Source: Salarias fasciatus (lineage: Eukaryota; Chordata; Actinopteri; Blenniiformes; Blenniidae). Taken from it: a stretch of 64,000 nucleotides of DNA. The notes beneath the pieces were generated by a model. That model saw only the letters and a program-made list of their open reading frames with translations. It was not told the origin of the DNA and searched no databases. Where the stretch lies: positions 15,215,797-15,279,796 of the forward strand of contig NW_021941230.1 in assembly GCF_902148845.1 (NCBI RefSeq). Direction: 5' to 3'. A program made the translations under genes and the position numbers. Shown one piece after another: positions 11,483 to 22,543 of this stretch (its first letter is position 1; each line of letters starts with the position of its first letter).

Positions 11483-14400
11483 AGAAACAAACAAATAAAC
11501 GAAGAGAACACCGTGCGGTGTACCTGTGCGTCTCGATGATGTAGCTGTAGGCGGCGGCGGCCACCAGGAGGATGCCCAGCTGCAGCACACAGCTCAGCCG
11601 CAGGAACACCGCGCAGGTTACCATGGCGACCACGCCGCTCAGCATCATGTACTGAAACATGGGCAAAGAGATTTTAGATTTTCAGCGTGCTCACACGGAC
11701 GTGGCCCGATGTTCATGCCTTGGCGCCAGCGTACCTCAGGATGATTGCAGATGTTCACATCCAGCCAGGCAGATGGGGGCGGAGCCGAAGAGGAGTCAGG
11801 GCTGTCCGACGAATCACACCACAGCTGAGAAAGGAAAGAAGGAAACACTGACGATGGCGTCGCGTCCTCTGATTGGTCAGTTCATAATCGCAGTGAGACT
11901 CACGATGTCGGCCGACGCCACGCCGAAGTTGACTGTGATGGCGGTGAGCATGAGCACCGTGCGGGCACACTTGGTTTCATGAACCCAGCAGCAAAGTGAC
12001 TGCAGGGGGGCGGGGCAACTCTTAAACTCCTCCCCCAACGTGAGCAGCAGGAGCAGGAAGTACACCAAGCCACTGACCAGGAAGAGGGCCGCCATCGGGC
12101 ACAGCCTGAACGATTAGAAGGTTAAAGGAGCGCCTCTGATTGGCCGGTCATTCCATAATTGATATTCCAGGTGAAAAACGAGAAAACAGGAAGTGCGTGA
12201 CAGGTGTACCTGGGGGCGGGGATTATCACCTGGACGGCCATGAGCAGGAGCACCAGGATGAAGGAACAGATCATGTTGGACTTGAAGAGTTCATCTCTCA
12301 TCTGTGAATACTGAGACAACCATAGCAGGTTAGCCACGCCCACTTCACCACGAGCCACCCACACATAATCAAAGCTAGCCACGCCCACACCAGGTCAGGC
12401 ATGAGACGTGGCGGCGGCAGCGGTCCTCACCTTGCCCTCCATGTGCGAGTCCTTGAACACCTGAGTGAAGGTGGTGATGTGCTCCTTCCTCATTCGCTCG
12501 CTGCTCCGCACCTCCATTGCCTGACGGATCCTCTTGTTGACCTCCCGTGACCCCGACCGCTGTGCTGCAATCTGGTTGGGCAGCTGGGTCAGGGAGCCGT
12601 TGGTGAAAGTGGCGAGGATCTACAGTGGGCACAAACACAAAGGTTAAAGGTCACCGAAACCCCCTCCAGAAAATCTCGGGCGCACTTCCGGACTCACAAA
12701 GTTCATCCCCAGGATGTCTCCGAAGGGCAGCTCGGCACTCCAGGTGGTCATCTCGTCGTAGCTCGGACGCCGCGCCCTCGGCGGCTCGGACTCCTCCCGG
12801 GGCGCCGGCCGTATCAGGAACGTGTCGACATCGTGTTTCCGTAGGAACTCGTTGCGCTCGCGGCCGTGCCCCGTCTCCACCTCAAAGATCCCGCCCAGGC
12901 AGTCCAGGGTCGCCCGAGAGATGTGGATCTGCCTGCGAGGGGGGCGGAGCCTCCATTAAAACCGCCTTTATTCAGCAAAATCTGAGTGACGCCATCGGTT
13001 CCTGGTGTGTGTGTGTTTTCAGACCCGGGTACTCCTGCTGCCTCCAGGCTGTTGGCCACATCCACGTCCCAGCTCCAGATGTCAAACTGCCATTTCTGCA
13101 GGCCGAGCACGCCGCACAGCACCGAGCCCGAGTGCACGCCGATCCGCATGTCCACTTCCTGCTGCAGTTCACGACGCACGTACCTGCAGCACAACAAACA
13201 TCACCACACTTGATATGGCGCAGCCACGAGAACCGCAAGCATACGTATGTGTGTGTGTGTGTGTCTTTACCGGATGGTGTTGATCATGCTGAGGCCCATC
13301 TCCACGCAGCAGCGAGCGTGACCGCGCTGAGGCTCCGGCACGCCGGACACGCAGTAGTAACAGTCTCCCAGGATCTTAATGCGCAGACACTGATGCTCCT
13401 GCACACAAAAAAACACACCTTACTCAGAAACACGTCAACGCAGCGCACTCACAAAACAAAACTATGCCAATGCCAGATGGTTGCCATGGAGACCTGACCT
13501 CCGCCAGTCTGTCGAAGCGCCCGAAGAGCTCATTGAGCATCTTGACCAGTTCATGAGCAGAAAGGAGGAGCGAGAGCGACGTGAAGCCGATGATGTCTGC
13601 GAACAGGATACTGCGGAGAGGAAAGAGGATCACGCTAACAATCGACAAAATGACCATGAAAGGCATCATGAATGTTTCAGGCCACAAGGGGGCAGCAGAC
13701 ACACGACTGAGCAACACCAGTGCTTCTTAAAATAGTGAAAAGCTGCTTTGAGACACAGCAACTTTCCATGTAAAGTACTTATGGAGTTCCTCAGGGTTCC
13801 GTTCTTGGTCCACTGTTTTAGCTTTTGTATTCGCTTCTCTCTCAGTTTTTTTCGGAGTTTGCCCTGCCTGAGCTCGCCTGCCTACCTGACGTCTTTGTAG
13901 TGGTGGATGTAGATCTTGTGAAGCTGCTGAGGCAGCAGGTACTCGTCCATGGTGGCCATGTCGCTGATCATCTCCAGCACCAGAAACCGAGGCAGGATGG
14001 ACATCACCAGACGCTCCTAGCAACACAGCCGGATCAGAAAACCAGCAATGTGGACCTTATGTCTCTACTTTTTACAATTCAACAACATGCTTCCTGTCTG
14101 GGAGCTGGGTCTAGAGACTATTCCCCTGGGGACGGGGTTTAGCATGCTACCTGTCGGTGGTTCTCACGTTCCAGTCGGACCCGGCCTTCGATGCAGCGCC
14201 GGGTCTCCAGGAAGGCCTGCCTCTGAGTCCGGTCAGACAGGTAGTGGATGAAGAGACCAGCGGTGTTCATGGCCAGATACAGAAAGGCCTTCGACAGTAC
14301 CTGAACAGGCAAACCAGATCTCCAGAGTCAACGAGTCTGGATCTGAAAATGTCTTCCAAACAATTCAGAGACTGAAGTAATACAGGTTAGGAAACTAAAG

Positions 14401-15634
14401 TCTTATCACGAGGGTGGAGGCAGTAAAGTGACGGTTGTGCTGCAGGCGGATTAAAATGATCTGTTTCCATTGTAAAAGAGTCGAGGTACCAAGAGGTCTT
14501 GCAAGTCAAACCAAATGAAGTTGGAAGAGTTTTCTCACCTTCCGGATGAAGGTCTGGTCGCCATAGTGACAGCAGGTGTCCACCAGCAGGTGGAGGGTGG
14601 AGGTGGTTGTTCCGGCGATGATGGACCAGAGGAGAGGGAGGGGTAGCAGGGTGTAGGTGGAGAAAAGGGAGAAGGAGACGTACCAGGAGTGGTCCGTCTC
14701 CGCCCAGCTGAACACGCCCACCAGCACCTGCACCGTCTGAGACGCCCAGCTGACCAACGACAGGTGACGTAGCCATCGTGGCGAGGACATCACTTCCCAC
14801 CTGGCCAGGGTCAGCACGCAGACCACCGCCCACAGCGCCACCGACAAGCCCGCCAGCCAATCGGTGGCCACGCCCCCCCACCCGGGCGGCCAGGCGAGCA
14901 GCGAGACGAGGATACGGGTCAGAATGTCGATGGCGTTGGTGACGACCAGCGAGGTTCGTCTCTGAGCCGCAGAGAACTGCAGATAGAGCTGCTCCAGGTC
15001 AGCCGACCTGCAGAGCAACAGGAAACAGGAAGTGGACTTTTACGCCAACGATGACATAAATCAAGATCAGGTCATTAAAGCTTTATTCAATATAATAACT
15101 CAATGTTTACTTGAAGGTGTGCTGCAGCGTGGGAATGAAGACGCCTCGCACCGTCGACCCGTACGACACGAAGACGTCGGCGTCGCTCAGCGGGTCGTAC
15201 TTGAACTGAGTTGCTGCTGAGATCCTGGGCGTCGTCGGGTGGACCCGCGCCGCCGACGAGCGGCGCTTCTGCCAAAAGGCACCGTGAGACGCCCTGTTCC
15301 GGATCTGCCTGCAATACGAGAAGCGGGGTTCAGACGCACAGGGGGCCGCCGACGCTCAGGGGTCCGGCCGCTGACCTCCGGCACGGACTGACCTGTTGAT
15401 GTCGGCGATGTAGGCGTCTGTGACGGTGATGCGGTGGCGCCCCCTCTCAAGGCCGCCAGCGAGGCGCAGCGACAGGTTGTGCTGGTCAATGATGTTTCTG
15501 ACAGCGTTCTGCCAGAGCAGCTGCTTCCGCCGCAGGCCGGGGGCGGGGCCCACATTCGCACTGAAGGTGATGTCGCCCCCCTGCCGTGCAGCCTCGCAGT
15601 CACCATTTCGAATCACTCGATGGCCGTCGCCCAT
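8379..15634 (-). CDS. adcy8: Adenylate cyclase, type 8-like (Ca2+/calmodulin-stimulated group)
   Basis: Twelve-pass plasma-membrane enzyme making cAMP from ATP; about 22 exons, roughly 1,190 residues (human AC8 is 1,251). The start at 15634 gives an N-terminus with [13 protein letters not shown], matching the AC8 calmodulin-binding segment LLWQTAVRHITEQ. Exons lie at about 15394-15634, 15113-15310, 14540-15008 (first TM block), 14152-14301, 13886-14017 and 13500-13612 (C1a, [10 protein letters not shown], first metal Asp). Next are 13271-13398 (ILGDCYYC, second metal Asp), 13025-13184, 12700-12931, 12431-12620, 12208-12312 ([12 protein letters not shown]) and the second TM block 11903-12104, 11735-11826, 11524-11652, 11342-11422. 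C2a exons are 11107-11265, 10869-11016, 10692-10783 ([14 protein letters not shown]), 10498-10618 and 10259-10386 (QYDIWG, VNMASRM). The last are 10039-10148 and 8379-8563, whose [10 protein letters not shown] resembles the AC8 C2b tail. The metal-binding and adenine-pocket residues look intact. AC3 and AC1 fit less well. Confidence 0.85.
8994..9668. mobile_element. Foldback MITE with about 250-bp inverted arms, TTAA target site
   Basis: The left arm (8994 to about 9243) and right arm (about 9416-9668) are near-perfect inverted repeats around a loop of about 170 bases. The arms contain TTCAACATTTTGGCAAATTG. Both ends sit on TTTAAAG, consistent with a TTAA duplication as in piggyBac or Kolobok elements; an 8-bp CTTTAAAG duplication of hAT type cannot be excluded. 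There is no transposase, so it is non-autonomous. It lies in the last intron of the cyclase gene. Confidence 0.85.
10217..10249. repeat. (CA)n microsatellite in an adcy8-like intron
   Basis: About 16 CA units, ending about ten bases from the donor of the neighbouring C2a exon on the minus strand. Confidence 0.95.
10421..10458. repeat. (GT)n microsatellite in an adcy8-like intron
   Basis: About 19 GT units between two C2a exons. Confidence 0.95.
11437..11479. repeat. (CA)n microsatellite in an adcy8-like intron
   Basis: About 21 CA units. On the minus strand the GT tract lies about 15 bases upstream of the acceptor of the SHHLCRRG exon. Confidence 0.95.
13770..13835 (+). mobile_element. LINE reverse-transcriptase scrap (L2/CR1-like)
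   Basis: An intronic stretch of the cyclase gene translates on the plus strand as [15 protein letters not shown], the highly conserved motif ([13 protein letters not shown]) of L2, CR1 and Jockey-type LINEs. Only about 65 bases are recognisable, so this is a short, old remnant. Confidence 0.65.
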
Positions 15635-15669
15635 GGTTACCAGAACGAGACCCGCCTCCCAGGCGAGCT

Positions 15670-16881
15670 GGAAAAAGAAACCCAACGGTGTCCAGTAAAG
15701 TTTAGGACAACAAAACTACAATAAGACAGAAAACAACCACAGAGACTCCGAACATCCACCAAATGGCCAAAAACAGCTGCAGACACAAACAAAATAACAA
15801 AGACACAAACAACAGAGGCTGAAAACAGCAGCGACCCACAGAACTGCTGAAACCTGGAAACTACCGGAGTCTGGTGTGGTTCCTTTTCTGCGTCTCTTCT
15901 TCACACGTCGAGATCCTTCTGAGAAAACGCGAGGCGACTCGGGTCTCGTCCTTCATCATCTTCAAGCCTCAGCTTCACCACGGCGTCTGGGAACACTTGC
16001 AGCCTTCAGTTGGCAGAGCTGGTGAAGGCAGATGGTTTAACCCTGCTGGCAGGTGGGACCAATGAGCTGCTGCCACGCTGCACTCTGATTGGCTGCCGGC
16101 CACAGGCAGCTCTACCAGTTAGCAGGCTGCTAGCTAGTTGTTGGCATGTTATGAGCAGGTAGTCAGGAGTCTGTTGGTCGTCTGACAGCAGAAGTTTTTG
16201 TTGTTGTTGTTGCTGCTGGCCGAATCGAAGGCGTGAAGATGTTTGTCTCAGCAGGAAGTGAACATTTTGGGACTTCCTGCAGAAGCTGCGTGATGGAGGC
16301 GGGATTGAACCGGTGACCCCCTGCGACTCACCAACCGGATTGGAGGATTACTGCGCGAGCTGCCAGGTGACAGCAGAGCTTTCACCTGAAATAAACCCAA
16401 ACTGGGAGCTTCTGCTCGCCTCCAACTCCACACTTTCACACGTTTTCCTTTACAAATCGACATTTTGATCGTCTTCGCGGTTGTTCTCCATCGTCAGGTT
16501 TGAACCTTCGTCTCGGCGTCAAAATGAGATGGAGAATCAAAGTCAAGTGGAGCCCGGCGAGTGTTAATCTCTGAAAACGAGACCAGGGGACACTCATTAA
16601 TCTCACAGATTACCTCCGTGTGTGTGTGTGTGGGTGCGCTCAGCTGCATGATGGGATTGGGCTCACCTCCAACCAGGTCACGCTGTATTTGTGTTTGCTG
16701 CAAGATCAAAAATAGAAACCGCTTTGATCTGCTTTCACGAGATGTTTACCGATAAAGAAAAGGCACGTAAACAAACAAACACCGGGAAAATGATGAAACA
16801 CAAACACAATAAGCAACGCACAGCAAGCGAGAACTGATTTAAAAAAAAATACGGAATGCATGTGAGTTTAGTTTCAGGCGG
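15670..16881. other. Intergenic: upstream of the adcy8-like gene
   Basis: It includes a possible acceptor (TTTCTTTTTCCAG) at about 15669 on the minus strand that would join an upstream non-coding first exon to the start codon at 15634. That exon was not located. The rest is non-repetitive except for the SINE-like fragment listed separately. Confidence 0.5.
16255..16400 (-). mobile_element. Possible tRNA-derived SINE fragment
   Basis: The minus strand has GGTTCAATCCC, an exact match to the pol III B box consensus, preceded by AGTCGCAGGGGGTCACC as in a tRNA arm. No good A box and no flanking duplication were seen, so this is tentative. Confidence 0.3.
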
Positions 16882-16887
16882 TTTATT
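16882..16887 (-). promoter_or_regulatory. Candidate distal poly(A) signal of dnajc27
   Basis: AATAAA on the minus strand 1.6 kb past the dnajc27 stop. The region between would be 3' UTR if this site is used. Nearer AT-rich hexamers in the AAAT-rich stretch at about 18300-18360 are alternatives. Confidence 0.35.
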
Positions 16888-17089
16888 CAGTCCTGTGAAC
16901 ACACACATAAAAATATAAAACTATGGAGACACATCGCTTCGTAAACGGGCACAAGTGGACCTTCATCATCCTGTAAACGCTCACTTCGTGGAAGACAAAC
17001 TGACAAACCAGACATGAAAAGGAGACCAGATCGCTTCTTTTCACTCATGAAAAACGTAAAGGAAAACTAATTTAGGTCAATAATTCAAG

Positions 17090-17960
17090 TATTAAACAAA
17101 CAAAAAAAAAAAAAGTGACAAATTTTTGGGAACTAATCAACATGGTCTGATAAATCAATGGAACTTTCAGGAAACTATTTAGCAACTGCATAAAACAAAT
17201 GATTCATTTCAGGGAAACTATTTACAGTGCGAGAATAAGAACGGGACACAGATGAAAACCTGGAGGGAACAGAGTGGGAGTTGGCAACTGAACCAAATTA
17301 TGACAATAATAACAGTGAGAGCCAATCGAAAGCTCCAGGGAACTAATCAGTTTAAGGCAGCAAAAATGACGAGGAAAAATAAAGTAATCATAGAACATGT
17401 GCAAATTAAACAGTCTTAGAAACTTTGAGGTAATAAAAAAAAAAAATGGCAAAGTGAGCAAACAAAAAGGCCAATTAGCGAAAAACAGATGATCAGTTTC
17501 AGGGAACTAATCTGTTAGCTGCAAAACTAATGGGAACAAGTTTGTCATTCAGGACAACAATTCACAGAAAAGCTGACAGATGAAGTATTTTCTTCCCAAA
17601 GAAACAACGCCAATGTACAGGAAACATCAGGGAACACGTTTTCAGGAATTAATCGAGAAGCGAGAACTAATGGAACTGAAGGGAACAAAGATCATGTCGA
17701 AATGTTGGACGAAGTTTGCAAAATTAGCACCGACAGCCAATTTAAAGTCTCACACAACCTTTTCTGCACTTGCCTGAACAGAAACTTTGCTCTTTCAAAA
17801 CAAATAATTGAATTGAGGGAGCTAAAGCAGTCACAACGGAATTTCAGGGAGAACAGGAGAGCAAAGCAAATCCAAGGGAACCAAACAGAGATAAGATAGA
17901 AAATGATTAAAGCAAAGAAACAGGGAACACTTGGGTAAATTTAGGGAACGGACGAAGCCC
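17090..17960. repeat. Decayed tandem repeat (GGGAACTAAT core) downstream of dnajc27
   Basis: Variants of GGGAACTAATC recur at about 17131, 17171, 17214, 17337, 17503, 17645, 17816, 17878 and 17945 in an A-rich background, with spacing of about 40-170 bases. It looks like an old minisatellite or a repeat-rich 3' UTR. ORFs at 17580-17777 and 17702-17899 arise from it. Confidence 0.45.
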
Positions 17961-18504
17961 GGTGTCCCAGAGAGCAGCAGCAGATGGCGACTGATTGGCT
18001 GGAGGGTTTCATAAATACTTCACATGCACTGTGCGACGAGCAGGTTCCACATCAACTGTTCAATAAATATCTTAAAATGTGTCAAGAGGACAATCCATTC
18101 CAAAAGAAACCCGACGGGACGTTAAATTTACAGTGAAACGTCGCAAAGAAAACCAAGTTTTCATCTCATCGTCACAATTACAATTTTTTTTCCTCGCGGA
18201 TCTAAGTTTAGTTTTAATCTTTTCAAATTGTAATTATGAATAACTGAGTAACTTGCTGAGTTAATATCCACTCCAATGTATGTCTTTTTTAAAATCATTA
18301 TCAAACAAATAAATAAATAAATGAATGAATAAATAAATAAATAAATAAACTCTTAAATAATTTATATCTTTCCACAAAAAAAAACAAAACAAAAAAAAAA
18401 CACCAAAACTCTATTTTGGCCGTCTGGAGCGTCGCGGCTCGCCGTGCTGAAGGCGAGCAACATGGCACACGACACATGGAGGCGAAACAAACTGCAGTCC
18501 GAGG

Positions 18505-20685
18505 TTATTTGATGTTCTTCAGCAGCGACGTGCGGGCGTTCACCACCGCCTTGAAGGCGTCCTCGCTACCCGGCGCCACACATTTATCCGGGTGCAGCAG
18601 CACCGCCAGTTTCCTGTACGCCTTGTTCACCTCCTCCCTGCAAACACAGAGGCGGAGATAAACACCCCGAAAATCACACCGGTACAAAAACAAAGGAGCG
18701 AGCCTGGTAGCTCACCGTGTGGCGCCCGGTTTGACTCCCAGCATGTCCCAGGAGTCTTTGCTGTTGCGGATGCGTCGGACGGTGTCGGCCTGCTCTTTGG
18801 TAAAGCCCACGTTGACCTCGGCCACCGGACGCTTCCCGCCGTTCTCGCACATGTCGGTGATGGTGGAGAAAAAGGCCTGCGGGGCGGAGGAGAGCGGGCG
18901 TTAGAGCGCCACCTGCGGGGCAAAAAACACCGCTGCGGCGCGACACACTGCGGCGGCGGCGACCTGGAACATCTCGTTGATGCCCTCTCCGCTCTGCGCA
19001 GACGTCTCGAAGTAGGTGAAGCCTCGGGACTCCGCCCACAGCCGGCCCTCGCCCTCATCCACCACGCGCCGCTTCGTCAGGTCCACCTGAGCGAGAAACC
19101 ACGCGTCAGCGTTCGGCGAAGACCGGGCTCACTTCTGCGGCCGGGAAGAATATTCATGACCTCTGACCTTGTTGGCGCACACGATGAAGACGATGCTGTC
19201 CATGTTGGCCTGAGAGCCCATTTCCTGTTTCATCTCCCCCAGCCAGCTGTCCAAGGCGTCGAAGCTCTCCCGCAGCCCCACGTCGTACACCAGCAGCACG
19301 CCCTGGCTGTCCTTATAGAACTCGTTGCGCACCTGTAAGACGGCACACAGGGGAAAACGGCTGGTAAAACCACTGGAAAAGGTGAATTTTTACATTAAAT
19401 AGATGAAATAAAGGATCTGGGTCTCACCTCGTAGAAGAACGGGTGTCCGGCCATGTCGAAGATGTTCACTTTGATTTCCCGATCTCGAACCTGGACTCTG
19501 TTCAACACAAACAACAATCATTACAAACTATCAATATTTAACAGCTCAATTAAAAACCAACACAAGTAAAACAATCCATTAATTTGAGCCATTTTTTTGT
19601 CATCAGATGTGTCTTGAAGTTAAATGTAAGCATCTGTTTTGTCAAAAAAGTTGATTTAAATGTTTGATTTTAGGTTCTCAAAGAAGAAAATATTCTCTTT
19701 TAAGAAGATTTATTTTAACAAGCTTTGGAAATGTGGCTCAAACTCTGGAGTGGGAGACTCCTGACATGTGACAGTCGAATGGCGGCTGAACTGACTTGGT
19801 GACTCCGTAGTCGATGCCGATGGTCGCCAGATACTTGGGGACGAACCTCTTCTCACAGTAACGCTTGATGATGCAGCTCTGCAGGAGGAGAAAGCTGTGG
19901 TTTACCTCCACAACATTTCAGGCTGCTTAAACAAACTCAGCTCTACCAAATATTTACCTTCCATCTGTTTTAATGGGATTTTTCCATTTATTGACTATCA
20001 GTTATCAGATACAAACGACTTATTATTTACCCACAGCATATAATAACACTAATCTCAGCCTTTTATTCCCTATTATCAGCACATTTTATGATTGCCACAT
20101 GATTTCCTGCCTGAACAATCAAACTGTGTAAATAATTCAGTCTGAAAGGATCTTTTATGAGCCCATGTTTTATTCAACATTTCATCACCAATCCACATTT
20201 CTGAGTCGCACAGCAATACAAATTCTGTGTTTATTTGTGATATTTAACAATGAAATCTTCACCGATTTGTAAAACCACATTACTCGTTGGTAAACTGATA
20301 TTGTTGATGTTCTGGGGGATCACTTGCAAGCCGGTGTGAAAAATATTGATTATTTCAAACCGAGTCTGGCATCATGTTGCATCACATAAATTCCAGGGGA
20401 AATTATAACAATAACAGCAAGATCAAATTTTTCCTGTAAAAGCTGCCATCCGCTTCCCGAGAGGGCGTGAATAATACATATTAATTTTGAGTGAAATTGA
20501 GATTTTAGTGGATGCTCCTCACAGCTAGGATCGTCCCGGATGATATTTAGCGAAACTCCATTGTATGTTGAGGTTAAAATAAGGTTTCGGGCTCCTACCT
20601 TCCCCACTTCGGCGTTTCCGAGGCTGATCACTTTGACCCGCAGAGACTTCTTGTTGTCTCGTCTTTTCGGCGCGTTTGTTTCCAT
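18505..20685 (-). CDS. dnajc27: DnaJ homologue C27 (Rab-like GTPase with J domain, RBJ)
   Basis: Small GTPase fused to a C-terminal J domain, reported in mammals to affect MEK/ERK signalling. Seven exons. 20599-20685 ([10 protein letters not shown]-loop GNAEVGK), 19796-19878 ([21 protein letters not shown]), about 19429-19500 ([11 protein letters not shown], the DxxG box), about 19166-19331 ([13 protein letters not shown], the NKxD-like box), about 18962-19087 ([16 protein letters not shown]), about 18715-18878 ([16 protein letters not shown]) and 18505-18638 (J-domain helix and HPDKCVAPG, ending SLLKNIK). The length of about 273 residues and nearly every block match the human protein. The DMAGH box lacks the usual catalytic Gln, as in human DNAJC27. 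The HPD tripeptide needed to stimulate Hsp70 is intact. A GC-rich start region near 20700 probably holds the promoter. Confidence 0.97.
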
Positions 20686-21754
20686 CTGGTCGTCTTTGAA
20701 AAGGCTCAGTTTTGCGGTGAAACTGTACGAGTTGCTAACGACGCGCTGCAGGAATGCAGTGTTGACAGCTGCGGGCTAACTGCGCTAACGGAGCGAGCTA
20801 GCCGCTAGCGCGGTGGATATTAAAGACCCACAAACGGAAGGATTGTCGCGTTTAGGCAGACAAACCGCATCGTTTCACTTTAACACGCGTCTTAATGTCT
20901 TTGTCGAGCTGCCATTGTATAACACACTTACACAGACGCCGTGCGAGCCTGTTAGCCTCATAGTCTGACTGCTAACCAGCTAGCGTCGAGCTAACGCCGG
21001 AAGACAAACACGGCCGCCGCTTTTCAAAATAATAAAACAACGAAGGAGCGCTGCGTCCCAAAAGTGTTTTACAAACTACGTAAAACAATAAACAAATAAA
21101 TAAAAAACAAATACTACGTTACTCATTCTTTAATAAAATGGCAAACATTCAAATAGTCCTGCAATCTGAATTTGGAAAAATGTGGGCTATTGATTTGAAA
21201 GAGCAATCAATGGGCCATTTTCACAGCTTCACTACTTCCTGAAATTAACTGTGCACATTCATTTCCTGTCTTGCATTATTGGCCAAAATTATTAATCCAG
21301 GTGTGTCTTGTTGCAGCAGTCTAAACCAGACACACCTGGATTAATCAGTTTGGCCAATAATGCAAGACAGGAAATGAATGTGCACAGTTATTTTCAGGAA
21401 GTAGTGAAGCTGTGAAAATACCCCATTAATCATTTAAATTTCCATTTTTAATATAATGTAATTTAGAATAAACTTCATATTTTTGGTGAAACACAATCGC
21501 TTTTTTGATACTCAACACTTCTACATAAATTGAAATATTTAAATTTTTGAAATTTGAGATTTTACAAAATGAAAATTTAAAGCGTCATGAAAAGTTTTTT
21601 TCTTGACGTTTTATTTAAAAAAAATAAAGTCGTTTATACCACAAAGTAGAATTTTTAATTGCAGAATGCGCTCTATTTCGCAAACTATCATTGCTAAACT
21701 ATTTTATCAATCAGATGACAGAAAACCTTATAGTGAGTCTCAAAAAATACAAAC
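20686..21754. other. Intergenic between dnajc27 and the cd247 3' end
   Basis: The first 300 bases are GC-richer with GCTAGC-type words and probably hold the dnajc27 promoter. The rest is AT-rich and carries the foldback element listed separately. No gene seen. Confidence 0.6.
21209..21427. mobile_element. Short foldback MITE (about 100-bp inverted arms)
   Basis: The left arm (about 21209-21310) and right arm (about 21325-21427) are inverted copies sharing TTTCACAGCTTCACTACTTC, TGTGCACATTCATTTCCTG and CCAGGTGTGTCT. The spacer is about 15 bases. There is no coding capacity and the target duplication is unclear. The RNA would fold into a long hairpin. Confidence 0.8.
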
Positions 21755-21760
21755 TTTATT
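21755..21760 (-). promoter_or_regulatory. Poly(A) signal AATAAA of cd247
   Basis: AATAAA on the minus strand about 785 bases past the cd247 stop, giving a plausible 3' UTR. Confidence 0.6.
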
Positions 21761-22543
21761 TGACTTCAACATTTCTTTCTCACAACCTCAGCAAATGTGA
21801 CAAATGTAAAAAAAAAAAGACAAGAAACAAAAAAAAAAATCACATAAATTCTCAGGAATAACAATCAGCATGACATAAAATTCAATTCTCAGTATGATAT
21901 GCCTTCATAAGTATAGTTCTAAAATACAAAAGTAAAGAGGATGTAGAAATCTAAAGTAACAGTAAAGTGAAGACTATAATAACAGCTAAGGTTCTGAAGC
22001 TGAAAGCGGTTTAATCATGTTTTACATTACTAGTTTAAAGCTTCATGTTCAGATGAAAAACCATCATCCAGCCAAATATATTTATCAAAGCAAATTAATG
22101 TATTTTTTGTAATCAGAAATAAAGTATGTGATTGTTGATGAGCTGCAGACTGTCACATTACTGTCTTATAGGGTAATCGAAGTATTGATATTTAATTATT
22201 GGTGTTAAAATACAAAAACCCTTAGACAAGAAAAAATCCAAGCTTAAATTGATAAAAGATAAAAATCAATTTAACTGAAAATTTCCTGATTTGAGTAAAA
22301 TCTAATCATTAATAAAGAAACACTGTGTTTGATGTGTTTGAATGTCAAAGAATAGTCAAAATGTTAACAATAAACTACATATCAAGCAACTAATTAACTA
22401 TGTATTATTTCAAGCTGTTCTAAATTCTTGTATTCTTAATTGAGAGGTTGAACATTTTGACTTTCTGCATATTTCACGCTCCAAAACAATAAAATAAAAT
22501 GGCTCTGGATGCCTGAAGCTTTCTTTCTGGTCCGGGTGAAATG

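Noticed and set aside
9954-11666. ORFs with long Cys-Val or Thr-His runs
   Set aside because: Translations of CA/GT microsatellites joined to real cyclase exons in the wrong frame.
12625-13497. Plus-strand ORF of 290 codons
   Set aside because: Antisense to four cyclase exons; it crosses their introns and has no recognisable domain.
8379-15634. Identity as ADCY3, suggested by the dnajc27 neighbour
   Set aside because: The N-terminal LLWQxAVR segment, the YSQMRDE block, the [11 protein letters not shown] segment and the C-terminal tail match AC8, not AC3.
18592-19338. Plus-strand ORF of 248 codons
   Set aside because: Antisense to dnajc27 exons 4-7; His/Arg-rich shadow.
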